DNA of 64,000 nt from Metridium senile (lineage: Eukaryota > Cnidaria > Anthozoa > Actiniaria > Metridiidae). Shown piece by piece: positions 50,501-61,906 of the stretch (positions are counted from its first letter, which is position 1; the number at the start of each line of letters is the position of its first letter). The stretch is from the NCBI GenBank assembly GCA_949775045.1, contig CATKSA010000210.1, forward strand, positions 1 to 64,000, written 5' to 3'. Both the position numbers and the translations under genes were made by a program. Under the pieces are notes generated by a model. It ran no database searches. It saw only the letters and a program-made list of their open reading frames with translations, and had not been told where the DNA came from.

Positions 50501-53500
50501 AATATGCCCAAAGGGTGATCTGAAAATGGGTTAAAAAGATCGAGGTTTTCGGCAAAAAATTTTCGTCTAGACCCTGTGAGCAATGTCTGAGAATATTAGA
50601 GCATTCTGATAAATGCGCAGGATTTTATTTAGAAAAAACTACAAAATCCTACCCAGAATGCAATATGCCCTATAGGGTGATCTGAAAATGGGTTAAAAAG
50701 ATCGGGGTTTTAGGCACAAAATTTTTGCCTAGACCCTGTGAGCAATGTCTGAGAATATTAGAGCATTCTAATAAATGCACAAGATTTTATTTAGAAAAAG
50801 CTACAAAATCCTTCCCAGAATGCAATATGCCCAAAGGGTGATCTGAAAATGGGTTAAAAAGATCGGGATTTTCGGCACAAAATTTTCGCCTAGACCCTGT
50901 GAGCAATGTCTGAGAATATTAGAGCTTTCTGATAAATGAGCAAGATTTTATTTAGAAAAAAACTACAAAATCCTACCCAGAATGCAATATGCCCTATAGG
51001 GTGATCTGAAAATGTGTTAAAAAGATCGGGATTTTCGGCACAAAATTTTCGCCTAGACCCTGTGAACAATGTCTGAGAATATTAGAGCTTTCTGATAAAT
51101 GCGCAAGATTTTATTTAGAAAAAACTACAAAATCCTACCCAGAATGCAATATGCCCAAAGGGTGATCTGAAAATGGGTTAAAAAGATCGAGTTTTTCGGC
51201 ACAAAATTTTCGCCTAGACCCTGTGAGCAATGTCTGAGAATATTAGAGCATTCTGATAAATGCGCAAGATTTTATTTAGAAAAAACTACAAAATCCTACC
51301 CAGAATGCAATATGCCCTATAGGGTGATCTGAAAATGGGTTAAAAAGATCGGGGTTTTAGGCACAAAATTTTTGCCTAGACCCTGTGAGCAATGTCTGAG
51401 AATATTAGAGCATTCTAATAAATGCACAAGATTTTATTTAGAAAAAGCTACAAAATCCTACCCAGAATGCAATATGCCCAAAGGGTGATCTGAAAATGGG
51501 TTAAAAAGATCGGGATTTTCGGCACAAAATTTTTGCCTAGACCCTGTGAGCAATGTCTGAGAATATTAGAGCTTTCTGATAAATGAGCAAGATTTTATTT
51601 AGAAAAAAACTACAAAATCCTACCCAGAATGCAATATGCCCTATAGGGTGATCTGAAAATGTGTTAAAAAGATCGGGATTTTCGGCACAAAATTTTCGCC
51701 TAGACCCTGTGAGCAATGTCTGAGAATATTAGAGCTTTCTGATAAATGCGCAAGATTTTATTTAGAAAAAACTACAAAATCCTACCCAGAATGCAATATG
51801 CCCAAAGGGTGATCTGAAAATGGGTTAAAAAGATCGAGTTTTTCGGCACAAAATTTTCGCCTAGACCCTGTGAGCAATGTCTGAGAATATTAGAGCATTC
51901 TGATAAATGCGCAAGATTTTATTTAGAAAAAACTACAAAATCCTACCCAGAATGCAATATGCCCTATAGGGTGATCTGAAAATGGGTTAAAAAGATCGGG
52001 GTTTTAGGCACAAAATTTTTGCCTAGACCCTGTGAGCAATGTCTGAGAATATTAGAGCATTCTAATAAATGCACAAGATTTTATTTAGAAAAAGCTACAA
52101 AATCCTACCCAGAATGCAATATGCCCAAAGGGTGATCTGAAAATGGGTTAAAAAGATCGGGATTTTCGGCACAAAATTTTCGCCTAGACCCTGTGAGCAA
52201 TGTCTGAGAATATTAGAGCTTTCTGATAAATGAGCAAGATTTTATTTAGAAAAAAACTACAAAATCCTACCCAGAATGCAATATGCCCTATAGGGTGATC
52301 TGAAAATGTGTTAAAAAGATCGGGATTTTCGGCACAAAATTTTCGCCTAGACCCTGTGAGCAATGTCTGAGAATATTAGAGCTTTCTGATAAATGCGCAA
52401 GATTTTATTTAGAAAAAACTACAAAATCCTATCCAGAATGCAATATGCCCAAAGGGTGATCTGAAAATGGGTTAAAAAGATCGAGGTTTTCGGCAAAAAA
52501 TTTTCGTCTAGACCCTGTGAGCAATGTCTGAGAATATTAGAGCATTCTGATAAATGCGCAGGATTTTATTTAGAAAAAACTACAAAATCCTACCCAGAAT
52601 GCAATATGCCCTATAGGGTGATCTGAAAATGGGTTAAAAAGATCGGGGTTTTAGGCACAAAATTTTTGCCTAGACCCTGTGAGCAATGTCTGAGAATATT
52701 AGAGCATTCTAATAAATGCACAAGATTTTATTTAGAAAAAGCTACAAAATCCTACCCAGAATGCAATATGCCCAAAGGGTGATCTGAAAATGGGTTAAAA
52801 AGATCGGGATTTTCGGCACAAAATTTTCGCCTAGACCCTGTGAGCAATGTCTGAGAATATTAGAGCTTTCTGATAAATGAGCAAGATTTTATTTAGAAAA
52901 AAACTACAAAATCCTACCCAGAATGCAATATGCCCTATAGGGTGATCTGAAAATGTGTTAAAAAGATCGGGATTTTCGGCACAAAATTTTCGCCTAGACC
53001 CTGTGAGCAATGTCTGAGAATATTAGAGCTTTCTGATAAATGCGCAAGATTTTATTTAGAAAAAACTACAAAATCCTACCCAGAATGCAATATGCCCAAA
53101 GGGTGATCTGAAAATGGGTTAAAAAGATCGAGTTTTTCGGCACAAAATTTTCGCCTAGACCCTGTGAGCAATGTCTGAGAATATTAGAGCATTCTGATAA
53201 ATGCGCAAGATTTTATTTAGAAAAAACTACAAAATCCTACCCAGAATGCAATATGCCCTATAGGGTGATCTGAAAATGGGTTAAAAAGATCGGGGTTTTA
53301 GGCACAAAATTTTTGCCTAGACCCTGTGAGCAATGTCTGAGAATATTAGAGCATTCTAATAAATGCACAAGATTTTATTTAGAAAAAGCTACAAAATCCT
53401 ACCCAGAATGCAATATGCCCAAAGGGTGATCTGAAAATGGGTTAAAAAGATCGGGATTTTCGGCACAAAATTTTTGCCTAGACCCTGTGAGCAATGTCTG

Positions 53501-56500
53501 AGAATATTAGAGCTTTCTGATAAATGAGCAAGATTTTATTTAGAAAAAAACTACAAAATCCTACCCAGAATGCAATATGCCCTATAGGGTGATCTGAAAA
53601 TGTGTTAAAAAGATCGGGATTTTCGGCACAAAATTTTCGCCTAGACCCTGTGAGCAATGTCTGAGAATATTAGAGCTTTCTGATAAATGCGCAAGATTTT
53701 ATTTAGAAAAAACTACAAAATCCTACCCAGAATGCAATATGCCCAAAGGGTGATCTGAAAATGGGTTAAAAAGATCGAGTTTTTCGGCACAAAATTTTCG
53801 CCTAGACCCTGTGAGCAATGTCTGAGAATATTAGAGCATTCTGATAAATGCGCAAGATTTTATTTAGAAAAAACTACAAAATCCTACCCAGAATGCAATA
53901 TGCCCTATAGGGTGATCTGAAAATGGGTTAAAAAGATCGGGGTTTTAGGCACAAAATTTTTGCCTAGACCCTGTGAGCAATGTCTGAGAATATTAGAGCA
54001 TTCTAATAAATGCACAAGATTTTATTTAGAAAAAGCTACAAAATCCTACCCAGAATGCAATATGCCCAAAGGGTGATCTAAAAATGGGTTAAAAAGATCG
54101 GGATTTTCGGCACAAAATTTTCGCCTAGACCCTGTGAGCAATGTCTGAGAATATTAGAGCTTTCTGATAAATGAGCAAGATTTTATTTAGAAAAAAACTA
54201 CAAAATCCTACCCAGAATGCAATATGCCCTATAGGGTGATCTGAAAATGGGTTAAAAAGATCGGGATTTTCGGCAAAAAATTTTGGTCTAGACCCTGTGA
54301 GCAATGTCTGAGAATATTAGAGCATTCTGATAAATGCGCAGGATTTTATTTAGAAAAAACTACAAAATCCTACCCAGAATGCAATATGCCCTATAGGGTG
54401 ATCTGAAAATGGGTTAAAAAGATCGGGGTTTTAGGCACAAAATTTTTGCCTAGACCCTGTGAGCAATGTCTGAGAATATTAGAGCATTCTAATAAATGCA
54501 CAAGATTTTATTTAGAAAAAGCTACAAAATCCTACCCAGAATGCAATATGCCCAAAGGGTGATCTGAAAATGGGTTAAAAAGATCGGGATTTTCGGCACA
54601 AAATTTTCGCCTAGACCCTGTGAGCAATGTCTGAGAATATTAGAGCTTTCTGATAAATGAGCAAGATTTTATTTAGAAAAAAACTACAAAATCCTACCCA
54701 GAATGCAATATGCCCTATAGGGTGATCTGAAAATGTGTTAAAAAGATCGGGATTTTCGGCACAAAATTTTCGCCTAGACCCTGTGAGCAATGTCTGAGAA
54801 TATTAGAGCTTTCTGATAAATGCGCAAGATTTTATTTAGAAAAAACTACAAAATCCTATCCAGAATGCAATATGCCCAAAGGGTGATCTGAAAATGGGTT
54901 AAAAAGATCGAGGTTTTCGGCAAAAAATTTTCGTCTAGACCCTGTGAGCAATGTCTGAGAATATTAGAGCATTCTGATAAATGCGCAGGATTTTATTTAG
55001 AAAAAACTACAAAATCCTACCCAGAATGCAATATGCCCTATAGGGTGATCTGAAAATGGGTTACAAAGATCGGGGTTTTAGGCACAAAATTTTTGCCTAG
55101 ACCCTGTGAGCAATGTCTGAGAATATTAGAGCATTCTAATAAATGCACAAGATTTTATTTAGAAAAAGCTACAAAATCCTACCCAGAATGCAATATGCCC
55201 AAAGGGTGATCTGAAAATGGGTTAAAAAGATCGGGATTTTCGGCACAAAATTTTCGCCTAGACCCTGTGAGCAATGTCTGAGAATATTAGAGCTTTCTGA
55301 TAAATGAGCAAGATTTTATTTAGAAAAAAACTACAAAATCCTACCCAGAATGCAATATGCCCTATAGGGTGATCTGAAAATGTGTTAAAAAGATCGGGAT
55401 TTTCGGCACAAAATTTTCGCCTAGACCCTGTGAGCAATGTCTGAGAATATTAGAGCTTTCTGATAAATGCGCAAGATTTTATTTAGAAAAAACTACAAAA
55501 TCCTACCCAGAATGCAATATGCCCAAAGGGTGATCTGAAAATGGGTTAAAAAGATCGAGTTTTTCGGCACAAAATTTTCGCCTAGACCCTGTGAGCAATG
55601 TCTGAGAATATTAGAGCATTCTGATAAATGCGCAAGATTTTATTTAGAAAAAACTACAAAATCCTACCCAGAATGCAATATGCCCTATAGGGTGATCTGA
55701 AAATGGGTTAAAAAGATCGGGGTTTTAGGCACAAAATTTTTGCCTAGACCCTGTGAGCAATGTCTGAGAATATTAGAGCATTCTAATAAATGCACAAGAT
55801 TTTATTTAGAAAAAGCTACAAAATCCTACCCAGAATGCAATATGCCCAAAGGGTGATCTGAAAATGGGTTAAAAAGATCGGGATTTTCGGCACAAAATTT
55901 TTGCCTAGACCCTGTGAGCAATGTCTGAGAATATTAGAGCTTTCTGATAAATGAGCAAGATTTTATTTAGAAAAAAACTACAAAATCCTACCCAGAATGC
56001 AATATGCCCTATAGGGTGATCTGAAAATGTGTTAAAAAGATCGGGATTTTCGGCACAAAATTTTCGCCTAGACCCTGTGAGCAATGTCTGAGAATATTAG
56101 AGCTTTCTGATAAATGCGCAAGATTTTATTTAGAAAAAACTACAAAATCCTACCCAGAATGCAATATGCCCAAAGGGTGATCTGAAAATGGGTTAAAAAG
56201 ATCGAGTTTTTCGGCACAAAATTTTCGCCTAGACCCTGTGAGCAATGTCTGAGAATATTAGAGCATTCTGATAAATGCGCAAGATTTTATTTAGAAAAAA
56301 CTACAAAATCCTACCCAGAATGCAATATGCCCTATAGGGTGATCTGAAAATGGGTTAAAAAGATCGGGGTTTTAGGCACAAAATTTTTGCCTAGACCCTG
56401 TGAGCAATGTCTGAGAATATTAGAGCATTCTGATAAATGCGCAAGATTTTATTTAGAAAAAACTACAAAATCCTACCCAGAATGCAATATGCCCTATAGG

Positions 56501-58970
56501 GTGATCTGAAAATGGGTTAAAAAGATCGGGGTTTTAGGCACAAAATTTTTGCCTAGACCCTGTGAGCAATGTCTGAGAATATTAGAGCATTCTAATAAAT
56601 GCACAAGATTTTATTTAGAAAAAGCTACAAAATCCTACCCAGAATGCAATATGCCCAAAGGGTGATCTAAAAATGGGTTAAAAAGATCGGGATTTTCGGC
56701 ACAAAATTTTCGCCTAGACCCTGTGAGCAATGTCTGAGAATATTAGAGCTTTCTGATAAATGAGCAAGATTTTATTTAGAAAAAAACTACAAAATCCTAC
56801 CCAGAATGCAATATGCCCTATAGGGTGATCTGAAAATGGGTTAAAAAGATCGGGATTTTCGGCAAAAAATTTTGGTCTAGACCCTGTGAGCAATGTCTGA
56901 GAATATTAGAGCATTCTGATAAATGCGCAGGATTTTATTTAGAAAAAACTACAAAATCCTACCCAGAATGCAATATGCCCTATAGGGTGATCTGAAAATG
57001 GGTTAAAAAGATCGGGGTTTTAGGCACAAAATTTTTGCCTAGACCCTGTGAGCAATGTCTGAGAATATTAGAGCATTCTAATAAATGCACAAGATTTTAT
57101 TTAGAAAAAGCTACAAAATCCTACCCAGAATGCAATATGCCCAAAGGGTGATCTGAAAATGGGTTAAAAAGATCGGGATTTTCGGCACAAAATTTTCGCC
57201 TAGACCCTGTGAGCAATGTCTGAGAATATTAGAGCTTTCTGATAAATGAGCAAGATTTTATTTAGAAAAAAACTACAAAATCCTACCCAGAATGCAATAT
57301 GCCCTATAGGGTGATCTGAAAATGTGTTAAAAAGATCGGGATTTTCGGCACAAAATTTTCGCCTAGACCCTGTGAGCAATGTCTGAGAATATTAGAGCTT
57401 TCTGATAAATGCGCAAGATTTTATTTAGAAAAAACTACAAAATCCTACCCAGAATGCAATATGCCCAAAGGGTGATCTGAAAATGGGTTAAAAAGATCGA
57501 GTTTTTCGGCACAAAATTTTCGCCTAGACCCTGTGAGCAATGTCTGAGAATATTAGAGCATTCTGATAAATGCGCAAGATTTTATTTAGAAAAAACTACA
57601 AAATCCTACCCAGAATGCAATATGCCCTATAGGGTGATCTGAAAATGGGTTAAAAAGATCGGGGTTTTAGGCACAAAATTTTTGCCTAGACCCTGTGAGC
57701 AATGTCTGAGAATATTAGAGCATTCTGATAAATGCGCAAGATTTTATTTAGAAAAAACTACAAAATCCTACCCAGAATGCAATATGCCCTATAGGGTGAT
57801 CTGAAAATGGGTTAAAAAGATCGGGGTTTTAGGCACAAAATTTTTGCCTAGACCCTGTGAGCAATGTCTGAGAATATTAGAGCATTCTAATAAATGCACA
57901 AGATTTTATTTAGAAAAAGCTACAAAATCCTACCCAGAATGCAATATGCCCAAAGGGTGATCTAAAAATGGGTTAAAAAGATCGGGATTTTCGGCACAAA
58001 ATTTTCGCCTAGACCCTGTGAGCAATGTCTGAGAATATTAGAGCTTTCTGATAAATGAGCAAGATTTTATTTAGAAAAAAACTACAAAATCCTACCCAGA
58101 ATGCAATATGCCCTATAGGGTGATCTGAAAATGGGTTAAAAAGATCGGGATTTTCGGCAAAAAATTTTGGTCTAGACCCTGTGAGCAATGTCTGAGAATA
58201 TTAGAGCATTCTGATAAATGCGCAGGATTTTATTTAGAAAAAACTACAAAATCCTACCCAGAATGCAATATGCCCTATAGGGTGATCTGAAAATGGGTTA
58301 AAAAGATCGGGGTTTTAGGCACAAAATTTTTGCCTAGACCCTGTGAGCAATGTCTGAGAATATTAGAGCATTCTAATAAATGCACAAGATTTTATTTAGA
58401 AAAAGCTACAAAATCCTACCCAGAATGCAATATGCCCAAAGGGTGATCTGAAAATGGGTTAAAAAGATCGGGATTTTCGGCACAAAATTTTCGCCTAGAC
58501 CCTGTGAGCAATGTCTGAGAATATTAGAGCTTTCTGATAAATGAGCAAGATTTTATTTAGAAAAAAACTACAAAATCCTACCCAGAATGCAATATGCCCT
58601 ATAGGGTGATCTGAAAATGTGTTAAAAAGATCGGGATTTTCGGCACAAAATTTTCGCCTAGACCCTGTGAGCAATGTCTGAGAATATTAGAGCTTTCTGA
58701 TAAATGCGCAAGATTTTATTTAGAAAAAACTACAAAATCCTATCCAGAATGCAATATGCCCAAAGGGTGATCTGAAAATGGGTTAAAAAGATCGAGGTTT
58801 TCGGCAAAAAATTTTCGTCTAGACCCTGTGAGCAATGTCTGAGAATATTAGAGCATTCTGATAAATGCGCAGGATTTTATTTAGAAAAAACTACAAAATC
58901 CTACCCAGAATGCAATATGCCCTATAGGGTGATCTGAAAATGGGTTAAAAAGATCGGGGTTTTAGGCACA
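50501..58970 (+). repeat. 647/1,295/1,941-bp (4/8/12-mer) higher-order repeat with XbaI-site variants
   Basis: Units with TCGTCTAGACC or TGGTCTAGACC contain TCTAGA. The GTCTAG positions are 50,565, 52,506, 54,286, 54,933, 56,875, 58,170 and 58,817. The steps are 1,941, 1,780, 647, 1,942, 1,295 and 647 bp, that is 12, 11, 4, 12, 8 and 4 monomers with a few single-base losses. Between them a fixed series runs: GGGGTTTTAGGC with CTAATAAATGCACAAG and CCCAAAGGG (161 bp); GCTTTCTG with GAGCAAG and the long A-run (163 bp); GTGTTAAAAAG; and GAGTTTTTCGG. The block from 54.2 to 56.8 kb is largely repeated from 56.8 kb. No gene seen. Confidence 0.88.
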
Positions 58971-59128
58971 AAATTTTCGGCTGGACCCTGTTAGTAATGT
59001 CTGAGAATATTAGAGCATTCTGATAAATGCGCAAGATTTTATTTAGAAAAAAACTCAAAATCCTACCCATAATGCAATATTCCCTATAGGGTGATGTGAA
59101 AATGTGTCAAAAAGATCGGGGTTTTCGG
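58971..59128 (+). repeat. A-like monomer flanking the first insert on its left
   Basis: TCGGCTGGACCCTGTTAGTAATG at about 58,976-58,998 is A-type and shares CTGGACCC with the A island near 34.2 kb. It then runs into ATTCCCTATAGGGTGATGTG and GTGTCAAAAAGATCGGGG. The array thus changes from B to A-like about 150 bp before the insert begins. Confidence 0.8.
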
Positions 59129-59311
59129 CACAACATTTCTGGTACATTCTACGACGCATACCATCAATGTACTACAGTACAGTATGGAACAAACTCATCA
59201 CAGTGTAAAGCGGATCTTTTTCTTACAATAGTAGAAACAATCAATAAATACAAATTTTTAATTAAAAGAATAATAATAATTCTGACACTTGATGTTGCCG
59301 GTATTGAATAA
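59096..59311 (+). other. 71-codon open frame across the left insert junction, copy 1 (probably not a gene)
   Basis: The frame starts at GTG (GATGTGAA, a variant of GATCTGAA), uses satellite bases to about 59,133 in a different frame from the 54-codon repeat, and continues into the AT-rich insert, ending at TAA. The predicted peptide has an isoleucine/leucine-rich stretch near residues 53-65 (LIKRIIIILTL). It resembles no family I know. The three copies differ by two residues because they are recent duplicates, which is not evidence of selection. Confidence 0.25.
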
Positions 59312-59371
59312 AATATGGAACTATTGTGTAAATAAAAAAAGAAAAAAGTAGAAAATAGTCATTGATGGAGA

Positions 59372-59424
59372 CTCGAACCCTGGTCATGGTGCGTTCAAAT
59401 GCCAGGATTTAACGACGCGCGCCA
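59372..59424 (-). promoter_or_regulatory. tRNA-like internal Pol III promoter (box A/box B), insert copy 1
   Basis: On the minus strand, TGGCGCGCGTCG (59,424 down to 59,413) resembles box A (TRGYNNARNNGG). GGTTCGAG (59,379 down to 59,372) matches the core of box B (GGTTCGANTCC). They start 45 bp apart, the spacing in a normal tRNA. The T-stem is not fully paired and the acceptor arm does not form, so this is tRNA-derived rather than a tRNA gene. A T-rich run on the minus strand lies 25-40 bp beyond box B (plus-strand A-rich 59,334-59,346), a plausible Pol III stop. Confidence 0.6.
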
Positions 59425-59512
59425 CGGTTACACTTAATTTGCATAACAATATACAGTCCATTCACGCTGTACACTAGGTTATTGTGAACCCTAAAACAAT
59501 CGGTAGACACGA

Positions 59513-59556
59513 TGGTGGAGCGGTAAGGTGCGTTCATTGATGGCCTAGGATCCGAG
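59513..59556 (+). promoter_or_regulatory. Second tRNA-like head on the plus strand, insert copy 1
   Basis: TGGTGGAGCGGT (59,513-59,524) fits box A closely. A weak box B-like GGATCCGAG lies at 59,548, about 35 bp away, shorter than the usual 45. GGTGCGTTCA just after box A also occurs in plus-strand orientation at about 59,388-59,397, inside the minus-strand module. The good box B on this strand (GGTTCGAG at 59,740) is 227 bp away, too far to pair with this box A in a tRNA. Confidence 0.4.
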
Positions 59557-59766
59557 CGTTTCCTCCCTCTTTGACTGCAAAGCTATCTGTCAGGCCAGCA
59601 ATCATAGCATGGTGGGGGACCCAAATCCCCTGCCTTAATGTAAATCCATACGACGATTCAGCGCTTTGACGTCTGGATGTATGGTCCTTTTTTTAGGTTT
59701 TGCATAAAATTAGCATATTGAATCGATCCTACGGACCAGGGTTCGAGCCTCTATTTTTCAGTTCTG

Positions 59767-59788
59767 TTTTTCTTTTTTTTTTTTTTTT
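59767..59788 (+). terminator. T-run after plus-strand box B-like arm, insert copy 1
   Basis: TTTTTC followed by an uninterrupted run of about 17 T lies 20-40 bp beyond GGTTCGAG (59,740-59,747). Runs of four or more T end Pol III transcription in eukaryotes. Its mirror image is the A-rich tract at 59,334-59,346. Whether it is a terminator or simply the tail of a retroposed SINE on the other strand cannot be told from sequence alone. Confidence 0.4.
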
Positions 59789-59800
59789 CTAATTTTGTTT

Positions 59801-60760
59801 GCCTAGTCCCTGTTAGTAATGTGTGAGAATATTAGAGCATTCTGATAAATGCGCAAGACTTTATTTAGAAAAAACCTCAAAATCCTACCCAGAATGCAAT
59901 TTGCCCTATAAGGTGATCTGAAAATGGGTTAAAAAGATCGGGGTTTTCGGCACAAAATTTTCGCCTAGACCCTGTGAGCAATGTCTGAGAATATTAGAGC
60001 ATTCGTATAAATGGGCAAGATTTTATTTAGACAAAACTACAAAATCCTACCCAGAATGCAATATGCCCTATAGGGTGATCTGAGAATGGGTTAAAAAGAT
60101 CGGGATTTTCGGCACAAAATTTTCGCCTAGACCCTGTGAGCAATGTCTGAGAATATTAGAGCATTCTGATAAATGCGCAAGATTTTATTTAGAAAAAACT
60201 ACAAAATCCTACCCAGAATGCAATATGCCCTATAGGGTAATCTGAAAATGGGTTAAAAAGATCGAGGTTTTCGGCACAAAATTTTCGCCTAGACCCTGTG
60301 AGCAATGTGTGAGAATATTAGAGCATTCTGATAAATGCGCAAGATTTTATTTAGAAAAAGCTACAAAATCCTACCCAGAATGCAATATGCCCTATAGGGT
60401 GATCTGAAAATGTGTTAAAAAGATCGGGATTTTCGGCACAAAATTTTCGCCTAGACCCTGTGAGCAATGTCTGAGAATATTAGAGCTTTCTGATAAATGC
60501 GCAAGATTTTATTTAGAAAAAACTACAAAATCCTACCCAGAATGCAATATGCCCTATAGGGTGATCTGAAAATGGGTTAAAAAGATCGGGGTTTTCGGCA
60601 CAAAATTTTCGCCTAGACCCTGTGAGCAATGGCTGAGAATATTAGAGCATTCTGATAAATGCGCAAGATTTTATTTAGAAAAAAACTCAAAATCCTACCC
60701 AGAATGCAATATTCCCTATAGGGTGATGTGAAAATGTGTCAAAAAGATCGGGGTTTTCGG
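59801..60760 (+). repeat. Six satellite monomers between insert copies 1 and 2
   Basis: The first half-unit is A-like (CCTAGTCCCTGTTAGTAATGTGTGAG). B-type units follow with unusual changes (TTCGTATAAATGGGC near 60,002, TGAGAATGGG, GGGTAATCTG). The last unit repeats the ATTCCCTATAGGGTGATGTG form that precedes every insert copy. Confidence 0.9.
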
Positions 60761-60943
60761 CACAACATTTCTGGTACATTCTACGACGCAGACCATCAAT
60801 GTACTACAGTACAGTATGGAACAAACTCATCACAGTGTAAAGCGGATCTTTTTCTTACAATAGTAGAAACAATCAATAAATACAAATTTTTAATTAAAAG
60901 AATAATAATAATTCTGACACTTGATGTTGCCGATATTGAATAA
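60728..60943 (+). other. 71-codon open frame across the left insert junction, copy 2 (probably not a gene)
   Basis: Same GTG-initiated frame as in copy 1, with DADHQ for DAYHQ and VADIE for VAGIE. Two substitutions, both changing the residue, and no silent ones, give no sign of purifying selection, though the sample is tiny. Confidence 0.25.
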
Positions 60944-61003
60944 AATATGGAACTATTATGTAAATAAAAAAAGAAAAAAGTAGAAAATAGTCATTGATGG
61001 AGA

Positions 61004-61056
61004 CTCGAACCCTGGTCATGGTGCGTTCAAATTCCAGGATTTAACGACGCGCGCCA
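61004..61056 (-). promoter_or_regulatory. tRNA-like internal Pol III promoter, insert copy 2
   Basis: Box A-like TGGCGCGCGTCG (61,056 down to 61,045) and box B-like GGTTCGAG (61,011 down to 61,004) are intact with 45-bp spacing. The G to T change at AAATTCCAGG lies between the boxes and touches neither. Confidence 0.6.
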
Positions 61057-61144
61057 CGGTTACACTTAATTTGCATAACAATATACAGTCCATTCACGCT
61101 GTACACTAGGTTATTGTGAACCCTAAAACAATCGGTAGACACGA

Positions 61145-61156
61145 TGGTGGAGCGGT
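61145..61156 (+). promoter_or_regulatory. Box A-like tRNA head on the plus strand, insert copy 2
   Basis: TGGTGGAGCGGT is unchanged from copy 1. The inverted box B-like GGTTCGAG is at 61,372-61,379, followed by a long T-run ending near 61,420. Confidence 0.4.
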
Positions 61157-61432
61157 AAGGTGCGTTCATTGATGGCCTAGGATCCGAGCGTTTCCTCCCT
61201 CTTTGACTGCAAAGCTATCTGTCAGGCCAGCAACCATAGCATGGTGGGGGACCCAAATCCCCTGCCTTAATGTAAATCCATACGACGATTCAGCGCTTTG
61301 ACGTCTGGATGTATGGTCCTTTTTTTAGGTTTTGCATAAAATTAGCATATTAAATCGATCCTACGGACCAGGGTTCGAGCCTCTATTTTTCAGTTCTGTT
61401 TTTCTTTTTTTTTTTTTTTTCTATTTTTTTTT

Positions 61433-61906
61433 GACTAGTCCCTGTTAGTAATGTGTGAGAATATTAGAGCATTCTGATAAATGCGCAAGATTTTATTTAG
61501 AAAAAACTACAAAATCCTACCCAGAATGCAATATGCCCTATAGGGTGATATGAGAATGGGTTAAAAAGATCGGGATTTTCGGCACAAAATTTTCGCCTAG
61601 ACACTGTGAGCAATGTCTGAGAATATTAGAGCATTCTGATAAATGCGCAAGATTTTATTTAGAAAAAACTACAAAATCCTACCCAGAATGCAATATGCCC
61701 TATAGGGTGATCTGAAAATGGGTTAAAAAGATCGGGATTGTCGGCACAAAATTTTCGCCTAGACCCTGTGAGCAATGGCTGAGAATATTAGAGCATTCTG
61801 ATAAATGCGCAAGATTTTATTTAGAAAAAAACTCAAAATCCTACCCAGAATGCAATATTCCCTATAGGGTGATGTGAAAATGTGTCAAAAAGATCGGGGT
61901 TTTCGG
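61433..61906 (+). repeat. Three satellite monomers between insert copies 2 and 3
   Basis: This spacer is shorter than the first by 486 bp, exactly three monomers, which explains the 1,632 and 1,146 bp spacings of the inserts. It starts with the same A-like CTGTTAGTAATGTGTGAG half-unit and ends with the ATTCCCTATAGGGTGATGTG unit. Confidence 0.9.

Larger units (their letters stand above)
30783..58970 (+). repeat. Satellite array, subfamily B (161-163-bp monomer, about 174 units)
   Basis: Same monomer as A, with diagnostic G16, T19, C53, G65, C68 and C155: GGGTTAAAAAG, TCGCCTAG, TGTGAGCAATG and ATGCCCTATAGGG. Position 32 is A or G, and position 90 is A (GCATTCTG) or T (GCTTTCTG). Three length classes coexist: 162 bp; 161 bp where CCCTATAGGG becomes CCCAAAGGG or ACCTAAAGGG; and 163 bp where the A-run after TTTAG is one longer. 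T65 to G and T68 to C remove the TAG and TAA stops that A has. Apart from a small A-type island near 34.3 kb, I see only this satellite. Confidence 0.97.
59129..59800 (+). mobile_element. Non-satellite insert, copy 1, with inverted tRNA-like ends
   Basis: Satellite homology stops after GGCACAA (unit position about 45) and resumes at GCCTAGTCCCTGTTAG near 59,801 (unit position about 53), so about 670 bp replace a few bases of one monomer. The left 200 bp (to about 59,330) are AT-rich and unrecognised. The right part is a fold-back: CTCGAACCCTGGTC (59,372-59,385) and its exact reverse complement GACCAGGGTTCGAG (59,734-59,747) are each bordered outward by matching A-rich and T-rich arms, giving imperfect inverted repeats of about 50 bp. 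Each arm looks like the T-arm (box B) of a tRNA followed by a T-run. This best fits a degenerate tRNA-derived SINE pair or fold-back element. No reverse transcriptase or transposase is present and no clear target-site duplication is visible. Confidence 0.7.
60761..61432 (+). mobile_element. Non-satellite insert, copy 2
   Basis: Copy of the first insert 1,632 bp downstream, with scattered single-base differences (GACCATCAATG for TACCATCAATG, CGATATTG for CGGTATTG, CTATTATG for CTATTGTG, AAATTCCAGG for AAATGCCAGG, AACCATAG for AATCATAG). The right end reads CTATTTTTTTTTGACTAG, where copies 1 and 3 have GCCTAG. The left junction is at the same monomer position as in copy 1, so this copy arose by amplification of insert plus satellite, not by a new insertion. 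Confidence 0.75.

Noticed and set aside
30772..58970. Telomere-like repeats (CCCTA motifs at unit ends)
   Set aside because: CCCTATAGGG occurs once per 162-bp unit, is palindromic, and never forms tandem TTAGGG or a related short repeat.
59372..59424. Functional tRNA gene on the minus strand
   Set aside because: Box A, box B and their spacing are right, but the T-stem has mismatches and no seven-base-pair acceptor stem forms. A tRNA-derived element fits better.
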